Assembly (NCBI GenBank): GCA_964020975.1
Contig: OZ026621.1
Coordinates: 92,946,867 to 93,010,866 of the forward strand
From: Hermodice carunculata
Taxonomy: Eukaryota > Annelida > Polychaeta > Eunicida > Amphinomidae
Length of the DNA: 64,000 bases
Direction: 5' to 3'
In this document: piece after piece, positions 45,335 through 57,249 of the stretch
Layout of the letters: the number at the start of each line of letters is the position of its first letter
Numbering within the stretch: position 1 is the first letter of the stretch
Translations under genes and position numbers: made by a program
The notes under the pieces: model-generated
Databases searched by the model: none
Told to the model about the DNA's origin: nothing
The model's input: the letters and a program-made list of their open reading frames with translations, nothing else

Positions 45335-47140
45335 CAAAGCTGATACAGTCTGTCTGCATCAGTCATCTGCCTGTTCCTGGGACAAAATTACTTCTTATTG
45401 CTGCATAGCTGCTTTGATTTTTCACAGAGATGTGCTCCAGTTGGACCTTTATTAAGTTTGTATGATGATGATGATGATGATGATGATGCAATAATTGTTC
45501 TATTTTTATGGCAGTGCTTTCATTTTTCTTCTTCCTCTTAGTCTTTATTTGCATTTTTCACTATGAAGTTCCATGTGTATGTTTTGAATGTTTATTGGTA
45601 CATATATATCTGGGTTTCCTCCATGTTTGGTACGGTACAAATCTGCATGTGTGGTCAACACATGCGTGGTTCTGGTCCTGGTCATGACCGACGGCAGGAG
45701 TGGGCGCATCCTACATATGGATCTTGTCTGATTGAGAGAACAGTGGTATCATATTTTATGACAATATGTGACAATTTGCCCACCCCATGACAGACTGATG
45801 ACCGACAAGACACGGGACAAGTTTAAAAACTTAGTTGCCAGAGTTAAATGGTTTTTGTGTGTTAAAGTGACATCATAAAGTTGAAATTTTCTTGAATTTC
45901 AGTGCAAGAACAGAATATTTTGACGAGTTTTTACTCATTATTTATTATACTCTGGCGGGGGTGGTTTTGGATGGCCTGGGTGCTTGAAGTTGTGGAGGTG
46001 GCCACCTGTCCTGGGCAGGTTTGACAACATAGTTCAAACATATTATCATGGTCTTGTGTCATATCCTTTGGTGGCAATGCAAAAACAATGTAATTTTTGG
46101 CTGTGAGACATTGTGACTACAGGCAAATCACTGTCACTTTTCTTAGTGATTCAAATTGTCAGAAATTAACATTTAACATATTTAATGTTTGGTCTTGATG
46201 TCAAACAGAACATCTTATTTTTGAGGGTTCAGTTTTAAGAAATTAGGTGAGAAAATATAATTTGTTTCTTGCTGACCAAAGTTTGATATCAGAGTGCCAA
46301 TATGTGAATGACACTTGCACAAATAGTATTTAGTTTCCTAGACCATGTAGACTGAAATAAAATATCTAAGATACACATTTTTTAGCATACCGAGCTTGAC
46401 ATCTGAAGCACTTTCAACTCAGCTGTTTCTGTTGCCTCAATTCCAATGAGTAGATTGTTGGAAAGCTGCCGGGGGTCGCCGAGCCAGCTCGCCTGATCAC
46501 CATGTATCCCATGACTTGGATGTGAGACTCTTGGAAACCTGATGGGACTTGGTTTGGTAAGTTGTGGTGCATCTGTATGCATGCACACCCTCTGGTTGGA
46601 CTGCAGGGTCCATCAATCAGTTGGGTAGGCCATGAAACCTTTATTTGTGGAACAGATGTAAATTCAGTATGACAGAAATGAAAAAAATTCAATATTTTGG
46701 ACATCAGTATAAATTTTAGTCTGGCATCACTATTTTGGCTGCAGTAAATTTTGATATTTGGAAAGGTATTGTGTAGATTAGAATATTTTAGCATCAGTGA
46801 AGATTTAGTATTTGGCATTATTTGGTGTTTATTCAGTTTTGTCTAAAGAGAAGTAAAATGCATATTCCTGTTTGGCTCCAAATTTGTTTATTTATTTATT
46901 TGGTTCAAATAAAATTGATGCTAAAATTTCATGGCCTACCCTATGGACTAACTTCCGTGTCTCCTGAGTAGATGGACTTCTTGATCTCCCTGCACCGTAT
47001 CTGCACTCTGCTGACCTGGACTCACTTGACCTCTGCTGGGATGACAATACGTGGAACTGCATCTTCATTTTGTATGGTGTTTGTGTGAGTGGGTGCATGT
47101 ATGAGTATATGGTTGTATGTGTGCTTCATGTCATTCATTA
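45335..47140. other. No recognised gene; (GAT)n at 45461-45488
   Basis: A run of nine GAT/ATG trinucleotides is present. Frames at 46382-46818 and 46892-47098 on the minus strand have no domains I recognise. An A-rich low-complexity tract occupies 47140-47230. Confidence 0.4.
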
Positions 47141-47249
47141 AAAAAAAAAGGAAAAAATACCAAAAAAAAAAATATAAAACACAAAAATTAAAAAAAAAAT
47201 ATAAAATAAAAAAAAAAACCCTAAAAAAAGTGAATGCATGTGGATTTGT

Positions 47250-47625
47250 GTGGTTGGAATCTTGAATGTTGTGTGTGTCAAAGTGAGCATGTGAAGGGAT
47301 GCCAGAGTGTGTGCCTGTATGTGGATGTTTGTGTTTCTCAAAGTGAGCATGTGGAGGGATGCCAGAGTGTGTGCCTGTATGTGGATGTTTGTGTTTCTCA
47401 AAGTGAGCATGTGAAGGGATGCCAGAGTGTGTGCCTGCATGTGTGTGGATGTTTGTGTTTCTCAAAGTGAGTATGTGGAGGGATGCCAGAGTGTGTGCCT
47501 GCATGTGTGTGGATGTTTGTGTTTCTCAAAGTGAGCACGTGAAGGGAAGCAAGTGTGTGTGGGTGTTTGTGTTTGCCAAAGTTAGCATGTGTAGGGAGTT
47601 CAGTGTGAGTCCATGTGTGGTTTGT
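47250..47625. repeat. Minisatellite, 60-64 bp unit, six copies
   Basis: AAGTGAGCATGTGAAGGGAT recurs at 47281, 47341, 47401, 47465, 47529 and (diverged) 47578. Units 1-3 are 60 bp; units 4 and 5 gain four bases in the CATGTGTGTG part. The long frames across it read GT-rich repeats (HTHAGTHSGIP) and are not genes. Confidence 0.95.
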
Positions 47626-47629
47626 GTCT

Positions 47630-48625
47630 GCATGGGCATGTGTGGAAACGGCTGTGTGTGACATGTACAGGGGATGTTTAGCATTGTTACTGTCCCAAGT
47701 ACTTTGTGATATTACATGTGAAGTCTAAGACATACAATTTACACCAATCACTACACTGAGGCATTTTTGAGTATAAAACATTGGCAAACTGTGTGTGATG
47801 GTATTGGCAAAATACATATGAAAAGTATTTTCTGCAAGATTTTAAATATAACAGCGATGCGTGTATTTATACAATTTTGTGCATGAACATGCATATTTTC
47901 CTCATCAATTTTGATGAATAACAGGGAAATTCATTTTTTGTAAAATTCAGAAATAACAAAATTGTTTTTGTTTTGAACAGCTACAGCCAAAAGTCAAACT
48001 GATGAGCATTTGTTTTGACTATGTGTTGATCAACTCAGTGGTTTTGAACTTTCAAAAATAATGCTTCGAACATTTTGCCTGTGTTGAACTGCTTCCCAAC
48101 TTTTCAAAGGAGACTACAGAAATGAAAATGTCAAACTGAACTTTTGTTTGGGGGTTTGGATGTTTTCGAATGTTTGGTTTGAAAGAACTTTAATTGTTGA
48201 TCTGTTTAAAGATTTGTCATTGCTTTTGTTTAGAAATCAGAACCCTTGTGGAGGCCCTCAGGGGGAAAACTGAAAAATCTGAATTTTGAGGCAACTCTCC
48301 TTTGAAAGTTTGTCACACCACTGTCAAGCACAACTAAGTGGTAGTCTGCACACAGGAAATTGCCAACCACTTCTATCATAAGCCAAATGCTGATGACATT
48401 GAATGAAATGCAGCAAAAGAAAGTGACACATAGCTTCTCAGTCTGCTGTCAGATGTTCTATTAATGAAGCAACAGTGTGCGTGTTTCTGCAATATGTTTG
48501 GCTCAGGATTTTTGTCAATGAAACTCAGTGTATGGTCAACTTGAGATGATCAGCATTCCTGGTAATGTGTTACAATTCAGTGCTCAAATTGTCAGTTAAC
48601 TCTGTTTGTCAGTAGATTTTTGCCT
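47630..48625. other. No recognised gene
   Basis: AT-rich unique-looking sequence, with no domain-bearing frames and no tandem structure. Confidence 0.3.
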
Positions 48626-48629
48626 CGGC

Positions 48630-48930
48630 TGACAAGTCAGCTGAGTGTATAGTATTGTCCGTCATCCATCCACAATTCACATTTTCGACTTCTTTTCTGA
48701 AATCGTCAGCAAGCTTCACTTCAGACATGGTGGTAATGTGCCTTGGATGGGTCTCTACCACGTTTATTCAAATGGTTCCTACACCATTGATTTTTTTTTT
48801 TTTTTTTTTTTTTTTTTCAAAATGTTAAAAAATCTTCTCCAAGCTAATTCCTTTGAAATTACAGGGGGACACTTCTGGGGACCTCTAGACTTGAATTTAT
48901 TCAAGAGGTGGTGCTGCCAATTTTTTCTCG
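48630..48930. repeat. Dispersed repeat family D, copy 3
   Basis: Best-preserved copy: CTGAGTGTATAGTATTGTCC, CATCCATCCACAATTC, CTTCTTTTCTGAAATCGTCA, CTTGGATGGGTCTCTACC, a 32-base T-run (48788-48819) and GAGGTGGTGCTGCC. The T-run sits where copy 2 has a mixed CTT tract. Confidence 0.55.
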
Positions 48931-49159
48931 TTTAATTTTTAATGAATTTTGTGTGTTGAGGCTATCTTGGAATTCCTGTCTAAAACCGTCATTGAGATTG
49001 TTCTGAAACGCAGTGGATCTTGTGGGAGGGGCAAACAGAGCTGTTCACTAAGTAGTGATATATGGAAAATTGTTCAGTTACATGTGTGTACTCAAAGGCC
49101 GGGCTGTGGTCACTGCATGGTCACTAATGATGTGTGGGTGCCAACCCAGACATTTTGTT

Positions 49160-49186
49160 TTTCCAAGAATTCTTTTTCTTTCTTTT

Positions 49187-49262
<76 letters not shown>

Positions 49263-49466
49263 TTTCTTTGTTCATCCATTCTCTTCCCCTTGTCTTCTGT
49301 TCATTTGTTCTTTCTCTCTCTTTTTCTTTCCTTCTGACTGTCTGTCTGTCTGTGTGTCTTTCTCTCTTTCTTTCTTTTTCTCTTTTTCTTTCTCTCTATC
49401 ATTTGTTCAGTTGTTTGTTTTCTTTTTCTTTTTTCATCTATTCTCTCTTTTTTTCTCTTTGTTCAT

Positions 49467-49499
<33 letters not shown>

Positions 49500-49515
49500 T
49501 CTCTCTCTCTCGTGT
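49160..49515 (+). repeat. Pyrimidine tract with (TTTC)n core
   Basis: About 350 bases of almost pure T/C on the + strand: (TTTC)~20 at 49185-49262, then TTTCTC/CTTTCT mixtures, (TCTG)n near 49340 and (TC)n at 49468-49512. It is flanked by a duplicated word (TGTGTACTCAAAGGCCGGGC, 49085-49104, and GTGTACCCAAAGGCCAGGC, 49512-49530), as if the expansion lies inside a local duplication. Long Phe/Ser/Leu frames are artefacts. Such tracts can form triplex DNA. Confidence 0.92.
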
Positions 49516-49534
49516 ACCCAAAGGCCAGGCTGTG

Positions 49535-49950
49535 GTCACTGGTCACTAATTCAGTTTGTCCTTGCATAATGACATCATCATCCCATTGCGCTCCTGATAA
49601 CCCATGGTGAAAATGGTGTTAATTGGAGTCACAAAAGATAAATAAGCTGACAACAATCGAGGATCTGCAACCAAACATGCATTCCACCAGTTGTAACTCT
49701 GGCCTGGGACCTTTGCACAAAGTAGCACAGAATACAGGAGGCTGTGTAAAGGCCACCTTGGAAGTGACCAGGTGGCCTGATAACCCTGTCATTAATTTTG
49801 AACTAGGTAATGTGAGGGAACAAGTGGAACTGATTTGTCATGGATAAAAGGCACTGCCAAATGATTGGTAGGCCAGATTTTTCATTGAGAGAGTGAACAG
49901 TGAAATGACCATTGTGCCTGATTAGTTACAAAGAAAATGACATGAAATCA
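49535..49950. other. No recognised gene
   Basis: Short spacer between the pyrimidine tract and the 44-bp array; the TTTTTCATTGAGAGAGTGAA word near 49878 foreshadows the array unit. Confidence 0.3.
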
Positions 49951-49959
49951 GTGGACTTG

Positions 49960-50600
49960 ATTTTTCATTGAGAAATGGCACTGTGCAATAAGTGTTGGGA
50001 CTAATTTGTCATTGAGAAATGGCACTGTGCAATAAGTGTTGCACCTTATTTGTCATTGAGAAATGGCACTGTGCAATAAGTGTTGGGACTAATTTGTCAT
50101 TGAGAAATGGCACTGTGCTATAAGTGTTGCACCTTATTTGTCATTGAGAAATGGCACTGTGCAATAAGTGTTGCACCTTATTTGTCATTGAGAAATGGCA
50201 CTGTGCAATAAGTGTTGGGCCTACTTTGTCATTGAGAAATGGCACTGTGCAATAAGTGTTGGGACTAATTTGTCATTGAGAAATGGCACTGTACAATTGG
50301 TGGTGAAGCTGATTTGCCAGAGAAATGGCACTGTGTCTCATTTGTCATTGAGAAATGGCACTGTAAAATCAGTGATGGGCCCAGTTTGCATTGAGAAGAA
50401 TACTATGAAATCACAGATATACCTGTAGATACACTTATAAGATTGTGCAAAGCACATGCTGATTTGCCAGAGAAATGGCACTGTGCCTCATTTGTCATTG
50501 AGAAATGGCACTGTAAAATCAATGACGGGCCCAGTTTGCCATTGAGAAGAATACTATGAAATCACAGATACACTTATAAGATTGTGCAAAGCACATACTT
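49960..50600. repeat. Minisatellite with 44-bp unit, then a larger duplication
   Basis: CATTGAGAAATGGCACTGTG recurs every 44 bases from 50010 (50010, 50054, 50098 and on to about 50274), with two alternating fillers, GTTGGGACTAATTTGT and GTTGCACCTTATTTGT. After 50300 units shorten and diverge, and the block 50305-50450 is repeated at 50458-50600 (GATTTGCCAGAGAAATGGCA ... CACTTATAAGATTGTGCAAA). Confidence 0.93.
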
Positions 50601-50609
50601 TATGACTGC

Positions 50610-52345
50610 GTGTACAAGGCTTAAATATTTAATTCTGTCACAAAATGTTCTTGAATTCTTCAATTCTGTTGCAAAATATTTGATGACTGTTTAAACAGGC
50701 TGCATGTCCCGTGACAGTGTAGACTATTCTTTTTACTGTATATAGCATTGCCTTGCTCATGCAATGACAGTTCAAGTCCTACTGGAACATTTAAAACCCA
50801 TACATGCTGGCAGGCTGTACTCAAGTGACAGACCTGGTCAGTTTAGATGGTAGGCCTACTGGCTTTTAATAGCACAAAAATGGCAGCTACATGTTACAAA
50901 ATTGGGAATCAAAATTCAGCTCTACAGAGAAATATAGATGCCACACAAAATGCTGAAGATGCCAAATGGTGGAGCTGTGTGGCTGCAAGCTGTGCAAAGG
51001 TTGGCCTCAACGCTGGTTCTTGCGTGCTTCCCAAATGCAACTGTGGTGTTGATGTTCATCTGTCCTGAGCACTGCTACCTTTTAGTGCCACTACTGTGTG
51101 AGTATTGACATTTATGGGCTTCTATGCATATGTTGTAAAATCTAATGGGACAAAACTTCACAAATCAGAGTTAACAACTCCTTTTTATAAGTACTTACTT
51201 GTATGTTTAATACAACTCTACCATGTACCAGCCAACAATTGTCAATGAGCATGCAAATGTATTTGAATGAATGATGTGACTCATAAACATGATAATGCAG
51301 GGGTACATCATTTCATGACCTTTGGATAGCACACTTTAAATGTAGTTTGCACATTGTATAATTTGTAATGCATGTTAGAGGCAATAAAGGTACAACTTAA
51401 TATGCTAATATACCTACAGATGCTAAGAGAGATTATGAGTGTTGATCAGAATCTATAATTAAAAGAATGTGGTCACAAATGTGTTGATGGGCACAAAGAG
51501 AGTCACTTAAGCCAGAGCTGCTGGAAAGTGTTTGGAGGGCAGAGTGCCAGATGCTTGAAGAGCTGGCCAGATGTTTAACTTTCTCATTAACCTCTACCAC
51601 AATGTTTTCCAGTATGTCTCTATTAACTGCAGAAATCTATTTCATGTACATCTTTTTACTTCCTCAAACAATGTCTTGAATGGCCATCCATTTTTCAGTC
51701 ATCATCTGGCCGGGTAATATACCATACAACTGATGGGACTTACCAGCCAAAGCCTGCTGAGTGTGACCAACTGCATGATACCCATTGCAACCACACCTCA
51801 GCGTGACTGAATGATGAGCAAGATTACCAACCTCTCCCTGCTTCATGTGACCAGCTTGAGGCTGACACTAGTATTCAAATGGCTTACTGGTAAGTGGACT
51901 TCAGAGATGGCTCAAAATGTTGAGACAGTCTACATACATTGCTGATGTACATGTACCTGTTCATAGCCTTTTCATCCAAGCTGTCAGGAGTGAAGTCTAA
52001 GCAGTTCATATGCTGTGGTACCTCTTGCATATTGCCACTGTCATGGAATGCCAAATAGGTTTTGGTGATAACACTTCCAAGTACGCAGGATTCAATTTCT
52101 TTGCAGATTTACTCTTGGTGACAAATTACTGTATTGTATCTTAAATTTTTAAATCAACTGATAGATGATTTAATGCTTGCACGGTGTATACCCACCATGG
52201 TGTATACCCACTATGAAGGCCACCTGCCATTATCAACCCTTTGCCTTTTTGAGACCACTCTGAAGACCCTTTCATTAAAGTATCTTCTTTGTTAAATGTA
52301 TCTGCATTTCAAGCCCATCTGTTACATGGGATCAGCTTTTGATGG
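50610..52345. other. No recognised gene
   Basis: AT-rich, with short frames only. GTGTATACCCACCATG/GTGTATACCCACTATG is duplicated at 52185-52215. Confidence 0.3.
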
Positions 52346-52349
52346 CAGC

Positions 52350-52610
52350 AGAAGTGATCTTAGCAAGCATGTACCACTGTGCCCCACTGAGTAGCTGATA
52401 ACTAGCATGTACCACTTGCACCCTGCTGAGTGGCTGATAACTAGCAGATACCACTGTGCCCCATTGTGTGGCTGATAACTAGCAGGTACCACTGTGCCTC
52501 TCAGATTGACCAATAACCAGCAGGTACCACTGTACCCTTCAAAGTGACTGATAACTAACAGGTACCTCTCTGCTCCTCTGAGTGGTTGATAGCACATTTT
52601 TACTGGGTGT
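52350..52610. repeat. Minisatellite with 38-bp unit, about six copies
   Basis: GCTGATAACTAGCAGGTACC followed by ACTGTGCCCC(T/A)...GTG recurs near 52394, 52433, 52471, 52508 and 52546 at 37-39 bp. Each unit contains the KpnI-type word GGTACC or a one-base variant. Minus-strand frames reading (YLLVISHS) repeats are artefacts. Confidence 0.9.
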
Positions 52611-52614
52611 CTGT

Positions 52615-53300
52615 GAAGCCGGTTAGTTGCAGTTAAGGTGATCAGTTCTAACTTGCTGCATGGATACGGCTGTGGTAAAAACAGCAATATAATGACCAGT
52701 GGATAGCTCTTACCTCAGGGGTACTAATGTGGTAGCAAACAATAATATGGATAACTCGACTTCAAAGGTACCACTGTGTTAATGGACAGTAATATGGTGA
52801 CCAGTAGCTCTTACTTTAGATGCATTTTGTTGCAGTTAAGTACTGATGGAGGAATGTGAGAAAACAATTACCTTTCATGACTCTGTAGGGAAGGGTGTGT
52901 TTGTCACTTCTTTTTCAGTATTTTTCTAATTTTGCTCTGTCTAACTTGTGGAATACCCAAACATATGTTAGACATGCTCACACATGCTTTTAGCTTACAA
53001 GACTCTGTTATTGTTGACAGAAGTAGTGGCTACATACAATAGGCATTAACTCCAGATTTAGATGGAAATTTACAGCTGGTGTGGATAGCATGATGATAGA
53101 AATGTCTTTAAAGAAGAGAATTATTTAGGGAAGAACCAATTAATCTGAGAATATTGACATAAACTATCACCTTAATCTGGATCAATGATGTGCTTGCAAG
53201 TTAGCAAAGCTTAAAGTTAATACTGTAGACAGCCTGGTTGAAATTACAAACCACAAAGGAGCTCATCTTGGTATGTGATGGTTATAATATTCCCATAGAA
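52615..53300. other. No recognised gene
   Basis: AT-rich DNA with words related to the preceding minisatellite (ATAATGACCAGTGGATAGCT, ATATGGTGACCAGTAGCTCT) up to 52810. It may be the intron before the candidate exon at 53315. Confidence 0.3.
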
Positions 53301-53314
53301 TTCCTATTTGACAG

Positions 53315-53541
53315 ATATGCGACAAACCCTCCCTGACCTTCACAAGAAGGACAGCTACTTTCTCTTTAAAGCAAGAAGGCCTCCAGCATCTGATTATATG
53401 GAGACAACTGGTAGGATATCAAAGTCTACATCTCTCCCTGGGTTTGCCTTGAAACCCTGGGTGCATGATGATCGAGTCACTGAGCACTGTTTTGTAGGGA
53501 CTGAAACCATCAAGAATGCAATTGATATTGATACCTGTTAA
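53315..53541 (+). CDS. Candidate 3'-terminal exon, unknown protein
   Basis: TTCCTATTTGACAG provides a good acceptor. The frame then reads (x)MRQTLPDLHKKDSYFLFKAR, RPPASDYMETTGRISKSTSL, PGFALKPWVHDDRVTEHCFV and GTETIKNAIDIDTC and stops at TAA, 75 codons. Composition (charged, mixed, no repeats) and richer G+C than the surroundings favour real coding. Entry is in phase 1, which does not match the end of the 25660 exon at either stop or internal donor, so it is probably another gene or needs exons not seen. An alternative donor (ACTG|GTAGGA) lies at about 53410. I do not recognise the family. Confidence 0.45.
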
Positions 53542-53544
53542 TTT

Positions 53545-54445
53545 AGCCCAATGTCATTGGGTAGAGGATACTTTTAGTGTTTGGTGAATATTCTGGGTAT
53601 ATATATATTTAGGAAATTCCATGTGGGATATTGCACGCAAGCACAATCTTGAATGAAGTCATGGCATTCAAATTTTTAATGATGCTTTGCAAATGTGAGA
53701 AAACAGCCCAGAAACAACAAACCTGTACAATTAATTTCATGTTCTGGACTCAAGGTTCAGAGGGAGGTGGGGTGAGTGGACAGCACAGCAGCCTCAAAAT
53801 GGGTGCATATACATGTAGGTGCATGGGTCTGTTCACCTGCCCGTCCCAGTCCTTTAACTAACCAAGCTTTGATGGCAATATTATGACAACGAAGTCCAAC
53901 AAATAGCACAGATGTGCCAGTTGTATGTGTAGAAAGGAGATTGACCCTTATTTCCCAACAAGGTTTGGTGCTGAATGTGGTCCTTTGCAGTTTTTAAGCA
54001 TTTAATTGGCTAGGCAGTTTTAGAGAAAATTTTTATAAAATTTGGTTCTCCACCCCCCCCCCCCCCCCCCAGCAACATTCATGGTAAATTGCAAAATATG
54101 ATTGATGCATAACCTAGTGGTAGGGGTACATCCAAGCTGGATCCCCATTGAGCTTGAAGATTTGAAGATCTGGCTACTGATGTCTTTTCTCTAGTCATTG
54201 CTTTCACATTTTCAATTAATTGCACATCATCTCCCCAGATGGCAGTGGTGGTCGTTGATGGCATGCTTTAAGTAACTTGATAAAACAATCTTTCCCCAGT
54301 GTTTAAGCACCTCTTTGCTTTACCAAAGGCCAGTGGTCATTTAGATTTTTTCAATCTTTTGTTTTTAAAAAAAAATGCTTGAATACCTCTCTTTGGAGGA
54401 TGTGGTGGCCTTGAAAGGGCTATGGGGGTAAATATCACAACAGCA
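53545..54445. other. No recognised gene
   Basis: Possible 3' UTR of the preceding exon. It contains a 20-base C-run at 54051-54070 and an A-run at 54366-54375. The left end of the pogo-like element must lie near its right side, but I could not fix it. Confidence 0.3.
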
Positions 54446-54449
54446 ATGA

Positions 54450-57240
54450 GCTGCTCAGAATTCATAAAATTCCTCTTCTGAAGTATCACCAAGATATTCA
54501 TCCACAAATCCCTGGCAGTACTTCATCTGGGCAAATTGCCTGTATTTATCCTCAACGGCGGTCTCTGCCTCAGAGTCACTGTCACTTGACTCTCTGATGT
54601 CGTCCTCTTGCCACAGTTCATCATCTTCAGTGCCATGCAATCTGTCAGAAATGCCAGTCTTCTTGGAATAACTTGACCACTGTCTTTGTCTTCACAGAGG
54701 TCCATCCACTGAAAGACCAGTTCAACAGATTGCCTTTTGATGTTGCTGCTCAGTGTCGACTCCTTTGGGCTGCTGAGGATACACTTGGACCACAGCTCTC
54801 TCATTGAATCTTTGAACAGCTTGTCCAAAAACACATCCAGAGGCTGTAGCATGAGGTCAGATCATCTGGGATCAGATACTGCAATGTCTGTCCTGTGGCC
54901 CGTCTTGATTTCTTCTTGGATCTCCTGTACCAGGTGAGTGGAGAGCCAGTTGTAGACCAACAGGGCTCTGTTGCAGAGAAGTGCTCCAGGTATATTGCCT
55001 CAAGCTTCTCACAACCAAAACCGCCTGCCCTCACTGTCCATCCATTCCTAGTGCTGAGTGTGCACATCCAATCTGGAAGGTAATTTTTTCTTTTGGTATT
55101 GTCTTCCTCTTGAAGATAACCATTGGTCTCAGTTTTTGTTCCATTGGCTGTTACAGCAAGTACCACTGTAAAGTGCTGCTTCTCACTCCCCAATGTGCAG
55201 GTATTAATAGACCTTGTACCAATGGTGTCAATGAAACATGCCCCAACAACAAATTTATGCCCCCTGTCACACACGCACACACACCACAGAGCAAACTCAG
55301 TTTGTAAGTGCTGAAGAGTTGTCACCCTTATAGGGTGACAGGATGTTTAATAAAAAATATCAAAAATGCTGTAAATCTACATTTAAAGCAAATCCATAAA
55401 TAAAAATATTATAGTCCTTTTTTTCAGGGGGTGGGGTGGGGGGACTGGCTCCATGTAGGCCTTGACATATGCTAATTGAACTAAAATAGTATTTCTTACC
55501 TAGGACAGTGACAGTCACTGCACGCAAAACTGGTCCAGGCTGGGACAGCAACAGCCTAAGCACAAAATGCGAGGTGTCATTGTATAAACCTTCATTCTCT
55601 CAACAAATCTACATGTACTAGTATCACTTGAACAGTAACCATTCAGTTCTGTAGTTGATGCAGATTCAGTCTTTGATTGTTCATAAACTTGTTCATGTAA
55701 ATGTACGGGCCATTTGTGTATTGAACTCATTGTTCAAAAGGGAAACACAGTCATGAATTCATAAGTCACTGAATGTTCAATGCATCAGCATTTTTGCCAG
55801 CCCTCCTGAATCTTTTGGGAGTCTCCTAAAAATTCAGGCATGTGTTGTCTGTGCTCCCGACTCCCAAAGAATCCCAAGAATCACGAAAATTACCACAAAT
55901 TTCAGTCTACATAAATAATGTGGTAAATTTTAACAAATCTTCTTTTCACAGTGATATTTTCAAGGCAAATTACGCTGCTGTGCCTCTTGCAGCTGGGACG
56001 TGTTTAGTACTGATGTCACCACTCAAGGTTGAATCCAAGCAACCCTCACATGCCATGAAAATGCATATTTTTTATGTCTATTTTTGAAAAAATTTTCAGG
56101 ACAGCATGCTCCTGCCCCCCCCCCCCCCCCAAGGACCTCTCAGTTTACGCCACTGGCTGTTTCATAATCTCCAAAAAACATACCTCCACCAGGTTGCCAG
56201 CACTGTTGCATTCAATAAAAGCTCACACTAAATAAAAGAAAAAAGGGCCACATGCTGTCTTCTTGCAATAATAAAAGAAATTTGGGGACCACCAAAAACA
56301 TACAATAACATATGTGAAACAAGGAAACTAAACTAAAGAGACAAATTTTGAACAATACAGTCTATTATTTCCTAAGCCAGTTACATATTACGGGTATGTG
56401 TACAGGTGGTGACAGGGACACGAGGTGGGTGATTTTGTGAAAATAAAATGGAGTTTTAAAGAATTGGTGCCAAAATTGTCAAGTGTAACCCACTGAAATA
56501 GAAACTACTTTTTGACCCACACCAGGTAATTCTTGGAATGAAGGGATGCTCTGATTGGTCAGTATCCACCAATCAGAAGGATGGTAACATCACTGTATCG
56601 GGTGCATGAGCTTCATCAACCCTTAGGCTTGATTTAGGCTGTCACTGGGGTCTCATTCATATTGCCAATCAGTGACAGTGCATAATTGTTTTCCTACCTC
56701 ACCCTGATCACATACGAATGAAAATCAGTTATCTTACTCTTGTGGTGGGCTTGCATCTTCTGTGCAAAATGGATTCTTGCTCTTAGTGAGGCTGTGGTAC
56801 TTCACAAACCGAGAACACCAGTTATTGGTTGCCTTGAAATCTTTCATCTTTTCTTTCATTGCAATCTTCAGGTCTTGTTGTATAATTGCAGATCTGCTGA
56901 CAATGTGTCCATCTTGCCTCATTTTTGTGACCCATGTGTGCAGCTTGAGCATTCTCTAGGGTTGACCACATCCCTCTCTTGAGCAGACATTAGGCATGCT
57001 TAACTTGCTACTTTGCATGGCTTCCAGGGTGACCCATTTGCTTTCTCCAGTTATTGACCAGCATCTCATTTACTCCAAATAATCTCTGTGTGTGTCTGTT
57101 TCCGTGTTGCTCAGCGACAACTTTGGGCTTGAAGGCTGCATGGTACTTCTTGTTCTTTCAACAGTGCCTAGGACTGGGCATTTTGGTACAATCTGTAGTC
57201 TTTCTCTTGTCTGGCATTAATTGTCATGGGTTGAGTTGAG
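54450..57240 (-). mobile_element. pogo/Tigger transposon, decayed and interrupted
   Basis: Minus-strand blocks give a pogo transposase in order. An N-terminal psq-type helix-turn-helix is at about 57140-57000 (KKYHAAFKPKVVAEQHGNRH, LFGVNEMLVNNWRKQMG). A CENP-B/Tc5-type DNA-binding domain is at 56952-56734 (LHTWVTKMRQDGHIVSRSAI, FKATNNWCSRFVKYHSLTK). A DDE core is at about 55280-54800 (TCTLGSEKQHFTVVLAVTANGT; SMLQPLDVFLDKLFKDSMREL). An acidic tail with DRLHGTEDDELWQEDD ends EEEFYEF near 54455. There is a stop early in the N-terminus, at least three frame changes in the DDE part, and about 1.4 kb of unrelated sequence (55330-56730) between the second DNA-binding domain and the catalytic core, including an MITE-like stretch near 55790-56150. 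The first catalytic aspartate block is missing. Inactive. Confidence 0.85.
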
Positions 57241-57249
57241 CAGAGTCAA

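Noticed and set aside
47022-47664. His/Thr-rich repeated open frames
   Set aside because: They come from the 60-64 bp minisatellite, whose unit happens to keep several frames open.
49055-49569. Phe/Ser/Leu-rich membrane-like open frames up to 206 residues
   Set aside because: They translate a pure pyrimidine tract; there is no start context or conserved segment.
49960-50420. Evenly spaced repeats resembling a CRISPR array
   Set aside because: The whole 44-bp unit is repeated, spacers are not unique, and the surroundings are eukaryotic.
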